This document shows positions 1-5,059 of a stretch of DNA of 10,516 bases, one piece after another. The DNA is from Desulfosarcina sp. (GTDB lineage Bacteria; Desulfobacterota; Desulfobacteria; Desulfobacterales; Desulfosarcinaceae): assembly GCA_030642405.1 (NCBI GenBank), contig DAOWNV010000072.1, positions 1 through 10,516 on the forward strand, given 5' to 3'. A program made the position numbers and the translations under genes. Numbering within the stretch: the first letter of the stretch is position 1; every line of letters starts with the position of its first letter. The notes under the pieces were generated by a model. It saw only the letters and a list, made by a program, of their open reading frames with translations, ran no database searches and was not told the DNA's origin.

Positions 1-15
1 ACCAGGCGTAATCCC

Positions 16-840
16 TTGGTGTGGCAAAATGGTCGTTTGGTGCCCGAAAACGAGGCTGTGGTTCCGATCACCGACCTGGGGTTTCAATACGGATTTGGAT
101 TTTTCGAGACCATCCGTGTGGAAAAAGGTCACCCCTGTTTTTTGTCAGCCCATTTGAATCGGTTTAAACGAACATGGTCCATGCTTTTCCCTGCTACGCC
201 GCCGGACGTGACCTGGGAGGACATTATTGCCCAGGTCATCGAACAAAACGACCTGACGGAAAAGACGGCAGCGGTCAAGCTGCTCGCCACGCGGGGAGAT
301 CCAGGACGTCCGGAAGAAAATGGTGTTTTATTAGTGATCGCCAGGCCGTATACACATCGGTTGGAGGCCTTGACCGCAGACGGCCTTAAGCTGGTAACCT
401 ATCCTCATCCGAGATTTACGCCACTTGCAGACTACAAGACATTGAATTATCTTTACTATTATCAAGCTGGGGCCTGGGCGCGAAAGAACAATGCCGACGA
501 AGCCGTCATCTTGAATCCGGACGGCACTCTTTCCGAAACCAATACGGCCAACTTGTTGGTCGTTTCCGGTCGAAAAGTAATTCGCCCGAGTTCTTCCCAT
601 GTCCTTCCCGGTGTAATGCAGGATACCATTTGCAGGCGTTTAATCGATATGGGGTACTGTGTTGAATCCAGCGCCCTTCATCCGGGAAGACTATCAAAGG
701 AAGCATGGTTTGTTCTTACCAATGCATTGATGGGAGCCGTACCCGCTGTTAGCCTGGATGACCGGCCGTTATTGTATGACCCTGAGCTGATTGGATCTTT
801 GAACAGCGGACTGTTTGAAGAAATTGATAATGACCTATAG
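16..840 (+). CDS. pabC: Class IV PLP aminotransferase, probably aminodeoxychorismate lyase
   Basis: Fold-type IV PLP enzyme of the family that holds PabC (4-amino-4-deoxychorismate to p-aminobenzoate plus pyruvate, folate pathway), branched-chain aminotransferase and D-amino acid aminotransferase. Seen: an N-terminal WxNG...P motif, D20-LGFQYGFGFFET (the family's D-x-G-x-x-x-G-x-G-x-F-E-T signature), the likely Schiff-base lysine K141 in YKTLNYL, an ETNTANL motif around 174-180 (cofactor binding) and LPGV at 197-200. The 274-residue length fits the family. Start is uncertain: TTG at 16 has an AGG nine bases upstream and a stop of another frame at 9-11, so an upstream gene could end there. GTG at 19 is also possible, and the frame is open to the window edge, so a start outside cannot be excluded. 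Family is certain; choosing PabC over BCAT or DAAT rests on length and general look only. Confidence 0.82.
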   Translation: MVWQNGRLVPENEAVVPITDLGFQYGFGFFETIRVEKGHPCFLSAHLNRFKRTWSMLFPATPPDVTWEDIIAQVIEQNDLTEKTAAVKLLATRGDPGRPEENGVLLVIARPYTHRLEALTADGLKLVTYPHPRFTPLADYKTLNYLYYYQAGAWARKNNADEAVILNPDGTLSETNTANLLVVSGRKVIRPSSSHVLPGVMQDTICRRLIDMGYCVESSALHPGRLSKEAWFVLTNALMGAVPAVSLDDRPLLYDPELIGSLNSGLFEEIDNDL

Positions 841-842
841 CG

Positions 843-878
843 AAGCTCTTGACAGTCCTTTTCCTTAAAGAGCTTTTT
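843..878 (+). terminator. Intrinsic terminator of pabC
   Basis: An 8-bp perfect stem AAGCTCTT (843-850) / AAGAGCTT (868-875) encloses a 17-nt loop and runs into a T tract (873-878). It begins two bases after the pabC stop and its T tract reaches the stop codon of the converging moaB, so the intergenic space is used very economically. The stem is rather AT-rich and the loop is long, so efficiency is uncertain. Confidence 0.6.
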
Positions 879-1377
879 ATTGAAGATGTGCCACCACATG
901 TCCCAACTCGGGAAAAATCAACGCCTTGCAGGCCAATTGGCAGGCTTTCTTGCTTCCCGGCATACAGAACACCACCGTGCTTCCAATAACTCCGGCGGCG
1001 GCCCGGGACAGAATGGCAGCCGAATCGATCTCCTCATAGCTGAGCTGAGCAAACAAAACCCCGAAAGCGGTCATCTCCTTGGCAAACAAGGGTTTGATTG
1101 CCTCGATGGTAACATCCTCGGGCGTGATGCCGGTACCGCCTGTAATCAACAGAGCCTTCAGGTCGTGATTCCGGATGGCCTCTAATGCGGAATTCCGGAT
1201 GGCCCCGATTTCGTCGGTTACCACCTCATGAAAGAGGGCCTGATGCCCCTCTCTTTTGGCTCTATCAGCAATCCAAAGCCCGCTTTCATCAGTTTCTATG
1301 GTTCGGGTCGTGGAAACCGTTAAAATGCCGACACCAACCGATGCCGGCGCCTTTTTCCGATGTTGGTGTACACCCAT
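877..1377 (-). CDS. moaB: MoaB/MogA-family molybdenum cofactor protein
   Basis: MoaB/MogA-family proteins bind molybdopterin and adenylylate it with ATP before metal insertion. The 166-residue protein is full length for the family (E. coli MoaB is about 170). Seen: GILTVSTTR (17-25), the D30-E-S-G33 motif, ITGGTG (78-83) followed by TPEDVT, the SYEEI segment (113-117), SRAAAG (124-129) and MPGS at 139-142. The ATG at 1377 is preceded by AAAGG eight bases upstream. Odd: in the segment that reads GFGExFR in E. coli MoaB, this protein has AFGVLFA, and the following EEIG is EEID; this probably marks a subfamily rather than damage, since the rest is intact. The gene is divergent from the MoaE-like/moaC operon and convergent with pabC, so it is transcribed alone here. 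Confidence 0.88.
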   Translation of the reverse strand: MGVHQHRKKAPASVGVGILTVSTTRTIETDESGLWIADRAKREGHQALFHEVVTDEIGAIRNSALEAIRNHDLKALLITGGTGITPEDVTIEAIKPLFAKEMTAFGVLFAQLSYEEIDSAAILSRAAAGVIGSTVVFCMPGSKKACQLACKALIFPELGHVVAHLQ

Positions 1378-1410
1378 ATGACCTGCCTTTATAATTGATT
1401 CGCCATTTTG

Positions 1411-1422
1411 TAGTGGGCACTA
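1411..1422. promoter_or_regulatory. Short inverted repeat upstream of moaB
   Basis: TAGTG-GG-CACTA is a 5-bp inverted repeat with a 2-bp centre, 34 bases upstream of the moaB start. That is about where a minus-strand promoter would lie. It could be an operator, but the repeat is short and no recognised regulator consensus is matched, so it may be chance. Confidence 0.2.
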
Positions 1423-1470
1423 TCTAACCCATGAAACCGGCAAGAGTCAAGCAACACCGTGCAACAGGAC

Positions 1471-1513
1471 AGGGTTTCCAAATATGGCCACCCTGACCAT
1501 CCGTGGAAACCTT
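1471..1513. promoter_or_regulatory. Long imperfect hairpin in the moa intergenic region
   Basis: AGGGTTTCC (1471-1479) pairs with GGAAACCTT (1505-1513) over nine positions (one G-U). Inside, after a symmetric 4x4 internal loop, ATGG (1484-1487) pairs with CCAT (1497-1500) around a 9-nt loop. The hairpin lies about 120 bases before the MoaE-like start. It could be a leader RNA structure, if transcription begins further upstream, or a protein-binding inverted repeat. Molybdenum cofactor riboswitches are known before moa genes in other bacteria, but I cannot match this element to that motif by eye. Confidence 0.35.
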
Positions 1514-1517
1514 ATCT

Positions 1518-1546
1518 TTGAATTAATACGGCGCCTATGTTAAATA
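1518..1546 (+). promoter_or_regulatory. Weak sigma-70-like promoter candidate
   Basis: TTGAAT (1518-1523) and TAAATA (1541-1546) are separated by 17 bases, giving four and three matches to the -35 and -10 consensus. The position suits transcription of the MoaE-like/moaC/mltA/tat operon with a leader of roughly 80 bases. The match is weak in an AT-rich stretch, so this is only a candidate. Confidence 0.25.
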
Positions 1547-1597
1547 ACCAAATAGTTTTCATGAGCTAATTGTATACGGAGAGACTCTATAGTGGTG

Positions 1598-1622
1598 TCC
1601 TTTTATCGATAAAACGGAAGGA
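1598..1622 (+). promoter_or_regulatory. Palindrome overlapping the ribosome binding site of the MoaE-like gene
   Basis: TTTTATCGATAAAA (1601-1614) is a perfect 14-bp palindrome. With one bulged C, flanking TCC (1598-1600) can also pair with GGA (1616-1618), so the fold takes in the first half of the GGAAGGA Shine-Dalgarno (1616-1622), nine bases before the ATG at 1632. It may be an operator in DNA or a weak translational control hairpin in RNA; neither is shown by sequence alone. Confidence 0.35.
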
Positions 1623-1631
1623 TAATAAAAA

Positions 1632-1991
1632 ATGAATACAGACAGATTGATTTCGAAAATTAAATCCCACCCGGATTATGACAGGGTAGGAATGATATTG
1701 TGCCACAATGGTGTTGTCCGGGGAACCTCAAGGGATGGCCGTAAAGTAAGCGGTTTGCGGGTAGCCGTAGATCGCAAACGGCTGGAGAGTGTACTTGCCG
1801 AAAACCGCTCAAGGAAGGGTATCGTGGACATTCAGGTGGAGCTTGCCGAAGATGTGGACCTTGCTGTCGGCGACGATGTGATGGTGCTGGTGGTGGCCGG
1901 TGACATCCGGGAAAATGTAATCGGAACCTTGTCGGATACGCTTAATGCCATAAAAAGTACAGTGACAGCCAAGACGGAATTCTTTATTTGA
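1632..1991 (+). CDS. Short divergent MoaE-like molybdopterin synthase subunit
   Basis: 119 residues that follow the MoaE pattern in outline. MoaE is the large subunit of molybdopterin synthase, which converts cyclic pyranopterin phosphate to molybdopterin with sulfur from MoaD. Seen: GVVRGTSRDG (27-36) in the place of MoaE's GxVR...G, a VGDDVMVLVVAGDIRENV block (79-96) in the place of the VGD...V...HR segment, and IKSTVTAKTE (107-116), whose two lysines (K108, K114) sit where MoaE has its LK...WKxE catalytic pair (here six apart, seven in E. coli MoaE). Missing: the HRxG motif and the extended N- and C-termini; E. coli MoaE is about 150 residues. It stands 56 bases ahead of moaC, which supports a role in the same pathway. 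It may be a MoaE that works with a distinct partner, or a MoaE relative with another role. No MoaD is visible in the window. Confidence 0.65.
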   Translation: MNTDRLISKIKSHPDYDRVGMILCHNGVVRGTSRDGRKVSGLRVAVDRKRLESVLAENRSRKGIVDIQVELAEDVDLAVGDDVMVLVVAGDIRENVIGTLSDTLNAIKSTVTAKTEFFI

Positions 1992-2047
1992 TATCGGGCT
2001 TTTCACGAAGATGTTTGGTATTACAACAGATGAAGCGGGAAGCTGTT

Positions 2048-2536
2048 ATGACTGATTTGACCCATATTGATTGTGAAGGCCGTGTCCGGATGGTGGATGT
2101 GACCGAAAAAGCACCAACTGCACGGACTGCTGTGGCCCAAGCTGTGGTTCACATGAATGTGAACACTTTCCAGCGAATAATTTCCGGAACAATGGCCAAA
2201 GGGAACGTGTTTGAAACGGCCCGCATTGCCGGTGTCATGGCGGCAAAAAAGACGTCTGATCTGATTCCCATGTGCCATCCGCTGAACCTAACCCACGTGA
2301 AGGTGGATTTTTTCCCCGATGATGGGCACCATACCATTCGTATTGAAGGCTCGGCAAAAATCGTGGACCAGACCGGAATAGAGATGGAAGCGCTGACCGC
2401 TGTTTCCGTGGCAGCGTTGACCCTTTATGACATGTGCAAGGCTATCGATAAATCCATGATCATCACCGATATTTGCCTACTCAAAAAAACCGGAGGAAAG
2501 AGCGGTACCTTTCTCCGTGAAAATGATGCGCCATGA
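2048..2536 (+). CDS. moaC: Cyclic pyranopterin monophosphate synthase MoaC
   Basis: MoaC completes the first step of molybdenum cofactor synthesis, turning the MoaA product 3',8-cyclo-GTP into cyclic pyranopterin phosphate. From the ATG at 2048 the protein is 162 residues, the usual length. Seen: MVDVTEKAPTAR near the start (5-16), K51, the signature MCHPLNLT (75-82), TGIEMEALTAVSVAALT (109-125), D128 and K131 in YDMCKAIDK, and the C-terminal KKTGGKSG (146-153). K51, D128 and K131 match the catalytic residues of E. coli MoaC in number and context. The longer reading frame back to 1988 is not part of the gene: family members begin just before the THI...GxxxMVDV segment, and a GGGA lies seven bases before 2048. 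The stop overlaps the mltA start (ATGA), implying coupled translation. Confidence 0.95.
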   Translation: MTDLTHIDCEGRVRMVDVTEKAPTARTAVAQAVVHMNVNTFQRIISGTMAKGNVFETARIAGVMAAKKTSDLIPMCHPLNLTHVKVDFFPDDGHHTIRIEGSAKIVDQTGIEMEALTAVSVAALTLYDMCKAIDKSMIITDICLLKKTGGKSGTFLRENDAP

Positions 2537-3768
2537 TCCTTCGGCACCGAAGCGTCCTGTTTGGTTTTATTTTTTTGCTGGTTCTCGGATGCAGCCGACT
2601 TCAAGGACCGGACGTGCAACCGGTACCACCTGGGCCGAATTTAATTCGGCTGGAACCACCGGATTATCCGGATTTTTCGGATGGATTTTTTCATGACAAC
2701 CTTTCCTACGGCATCGGCAAGAGTCTGGAATACCTTTCTAAGGTGCCTGCCGAACGCCCCTTTAGCTTCGGAGACGATTCTTACACAGCTCTTCATCTAA
2801 TTCATTCGTTGGAACAACTGCGCGGTTTTGTGGGAAATCGTCCTGATTCCGAAGCCGTGAACCAGTTTATTAAAGAGAGGTTTCGCGTGTATAAATCCGT
2901 AGGAGGACCGAAAAGCGGAAAGGTAATGTTTACCGGGTACTACGAACCACACCTTACCGGAAGTCTCACGCCGGACATGCGATACAGATATCCTGTTTAC
3001 GCCATGCCTTCGGATCTGATGGTCATCGACCTCTCTTCCTTTTCAAAAGAGTATAAAGGAAAGCGTGTTGTGGGTCGCCTTTCAGGCAACACTGTGGTGG
3101 CCTACCCGGACCGAAAAACCATCGAAGCAGACAAAAATTTCAATCAAAAAGCTGTTCCTATCGCCTGGGTGGACGATCGAGCAGATCTGTTTTTTTTGCA
3201 GATTCAAGGCTCGGGCCGGATTTACCTGACCGATGGATCGTTTCTCCGCGTGCACTATCACGGCTCAAACGGTCGCCCATATCGCAGCATTGGACGATTG
3301 CTCATCGACCAGGGGAAAATCCCCCGTGAAAAGATGTCTATGCAACGGCTAAAGGAATACCTGAAGGATCATCCCGAAGAGATGGATGCCATTTTCAATC
3401 ACAACCCCAGCTATGTTTTTTTTAAAACCGAATCCTCCGGCCCAATCGGTGCCATCGGTGTGGATCTGACGCCGGGGCGCTCCGTTGCCGTTGACAAAAA
3501 GGTGTTTCCCATGGCGGCGCCGGCTTTTTTTCAAACCCAAATCCCGGTTGTAGATGGTGACGGACGCATCGCCTACTGGATGGATTTTTCCGCCTTTGCC
3601 CTGAACCAGGATACGGGGGGTGCCATCCTGGGGCCGGGTCGGGTGGATATCTTTTGGGGCAACGGACCTTATGCGGAGATTGCCGCAGGGCATATGCAGC
3701 ATAAAGGAAATTATTATCTGTTGGTTTTGGATCCAGGCAATCTTGACACCCCAAATGAAAACCAGTAG
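2533..3768 (+). CDS. mltA: MltA-type membrane-bound lytic transglycosylase lipoprotein
   Basis: A murein hydrolase that cleaves between N-acetylmuramic acid and N-acetylglucosamine, leaving 1,6-anhydro ends, and acts from the periplasmic face of the outer membrane. Seen: a lipoprotein signal peptide with lipobox VLG-C20; the MltA domain, with FTGYYEP (133-139), the IAWVDDRADLFFLQIQGSGR block (210-229) and HYHGSNGRPYRSIGRLL (241-257); and the C-terminal 3D domain (DPBB fold) with NQDTGGAI (358-365) and GRVDIFWG (369-376). Catalysis in MltA is by a single aspartate of this 3D domain; D360 and D372 are the invariant acids seen here. At 411 residues it is full length. It overlaps moaC by four bases and is followed 50 bases on by tatB, so it lies inside the moa-tat operon. 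E. coli amidases AmiA and AmiC show that some wall hydrolases are Tat substrates, but this one has an ordinary Sec lipoprotein signal. Confidence 0.93.
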   Translation: MILRHRSVLFGFIFLLVLGCSRLQGPDVQPVPPGPNLIRLEPPDYPDFSDGFFHDNLSYGIGKSLEYLSKVPAERPFSFGDDSYTALHLIHSLEQLRGFVGNRPDSEAVNQFIKERFRVYKSVGGPKSGKVMFTGYYEPHLTGSLTPDMRYRYPVYAMPSDLMVIDLSSFSKEYKGKRVVGRLSGNTVVAYPDRKTIEADKNFNQKAVPIAWVDDRADLFFLQIQGSGRIYLTDGSFLRVHYHGSNGRPYRSIGRLLIDQGKIPREKMSMQRLKEYLKDHPEEMDAIFNHNPSYVFFKTESSGPIGAIGVDLTPGRSVAVDKKVFPMAAPAFFQTQIPVVDGDGRIAYWMDFSAFALNQDTGGAILGPGRVDIFWGNGPYAEIAAGHMQHKGNYYLLVLDPGNLDTPNENQ

Positions 3769-3818
3769 GGTTCCGGTTTTAAATGTAAAGTTATTCATTT
3801 GTAATAAAGGAGACATTC

Positions 3819-4280
3819 ATGTTCGGTATCGGAATGCCGGAAATGATTTTGATTTTGGCGGTAGCTCTGATCGTCATCGGTCCTAAAAAACTACCGGATC
3901 TGGCCAAATCTCTGGGTAAGGCCATGGGGGAATTCAAGAAGGCCACCAGCGATCTTAAAGAGAGTATGCAGATCGATACGGAGTTGAAGGATTTAAAGAC
4001 AACCTTCGACGATCTCGAAAGAGACGATATAAAATCATCTAAGACAGCCGTCGGAGATGCAGACAAAAAATCAGTAGATAACGACGGGCCGGTGAAAACA
4101 TCGAACGAAGAATTAGAACACAACAAAGTTGAAGATCCCATGGACCCTCTTAAGGCGGCATTCAATGGTAATAATAATGTTGTTGACCCTGCCGGGGATG
4201 ACGGATCTTCGGGAATCTCTGAAACGGATTCCGCTCGATGTGTTGATCCGGAGTCAGAAGCGCATAAGGATGTGGGTTAG
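3819..4280 (+). CDS. tatB: Sec-independent translocase protein TatB (or TatA/B hybrid)
   Basis: Part of the twin-arginine translocase that moves folded, often cofactor-loaded proteins across the inner membrane. Seen: N-terminal MFGIGMPE with E8 (typical of TatB), a single membrane segment at about 8-20, the G21-P22 hinge, an amphipathic helix at about 24-50 rich in K and L, then a long acidic and polar tail to residue 153. Length, E8 and the place before tatC favour TatB, while the FKKATSDL stretch at 39-46 resembles TatA. No second tatA-like gene lies in the window, so this protein may cover both roles or a tatA lies elsewhere. A strong Shine-Dalgarno AAGGAG (3807-3812) sits six bases before the ATG, the clearest in this operon, in line with the high dose needed of TatA/B proteins. 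The stop TAG shares its G with the GTG start of tatC. Confidence 0.85.
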   Translation: MFGIGMPEMILILAVALIVIGPKKLPDLAKSLGKAMGEFKKATSDLKESMQIDTELKDLKTTFDDLERDDIKSSKTAVGDADKKSVDNDGPVKTSNEELEHNKVEDPMDPLKAAFNGNNNVVDPAGDDGSSGISETDSARCVDPESEAHKDVG

Positions 4281-5059
4281 TGGCTGATCTGAACATGGAT
4301 ACGGAAGATAAAATTCCTTTTACTGCCCATCTGGAAGAACTGCGAAAACGGTTGATTACCTGTTTCATTGCTGTCGGCGTAGGGTTTGGTCTCTCATACG
4401 GGTTCAAAGAGAAGCTTTTCGAGATTCTCACCCAGCCGCTGATTTCCGTTATGAAACAAGGAGAAACCCTGATTTATACCGGATTACCCGAAGCCTTTTT
4501 CACATTCCTCAAGGTGTCCTTTCTTTTCGGACTCATGATTGCCTCTCCGGTGATTATTTATCAGTTCTGGATGTTTGTTGCACCAGGCCTCTATGACAAG
4601 GAAAAAAGGATGATGGTTCCAATCGTCATCTTATCGTCGATCTTTTTTTTGGGTGGAGCATTTTTCGGCTATTTCATCGTTTTTCCTTTCGGGTTTGATT
4701 TTTTTCTGGGCTTCGCAACGGAAACTATCCGGCCCATGCCCTCCATGAAAGAGTACCTCAGCTTTTCGGCCAAACTGCTGTTGGCCTTTGGTCTTGTTTT
4801 CGAGCTGCCGTTGGTGATCACTTCTTTGGCAAAACTGGGCCTTGTGACCGTTCCTTTTTTAAAAAAGAACAGAAAATATGCCCTGCTCTTGTTCTTCGTG
4901 GGTGCAGCAATTCTAACGCCGCCTGATGTTGTCACCCAGGTCATGATGGCTCTTCCGTTGATGCTGCTTTATGAAATCAGTATTGTCGGTGCCAGGATAT
5001 TCGGGCGTAAAAAGGACATTCCAGAGCCCGAAACCGAACCTGATGGTGACAGTGCCTGA
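4280..5059 (+). CDS. tatC: Sec-independent translocase protein TatC
   Basis: The multispanning receptor of the Tat system, which binds the twin-arginine signal peptide together with TatB. Seen: PFTAHLEELRKRL (13-25), the cytoplasmic N-terminal motif; APGLYDKEKR (101-110), whose E108 corresponds to the signal-binding glutamate of the first cytoplasmic loop; YLSFSAKLLLAFGLVFELP (159-177) with the F-E-x-P motif; LTPPDVVTQ (212-220); and six hydrophobic spans at about 25-42, 72-95, 115-137, 160-182, 198-212 and 215-236. Length 259 is normal. The GTG start at 4280 overlaps the tatB stop by one base and has AAGGA ten bases upstream; the next ATG (4295) would lie too far from that site. The stop overlaps the start of the YcaO gene (TGATG). 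Confidence 0.96.
   Translation: MADLNMDTEDKIPFTAHLEELRKRLITCFIAVGVGFGLSYGFKEKLFEILTQPLISVMKQGETLIYTGLPEAFFTFLKVSFLFGLMIASPVIIYQFWMFVAPGLYDKEKRMMVPIVILSSIFFLGGAFFGYFIVFPFGFDFFLGFATETIRPMPSMKEYLSFSAKLLLAFGLVFELPLVITSLAKLGLVTVPFLKKNRKYALLLFFVGAAILTPPDVVTQVMMALPLMLLYEISIVGARIFGRKKDIPEPETEPDGDSA

Noticed and set aside
880..1394. Plus-strand open frames (880-1185 and 1185-1394) opposite moaB
   Set aside because: They lie antisense to a clearly conserved MoaB, encode no recognisable motif and lack ribosome binding sites.
1988..2047. Extended N terminus of MoaC from a TTG at 1988
   Set aside because: It would overlap the stop of the MoaE-like gene and add 20 residues not found in the family; ATG 2048 gives exact alignment of K51, D128 and K131.
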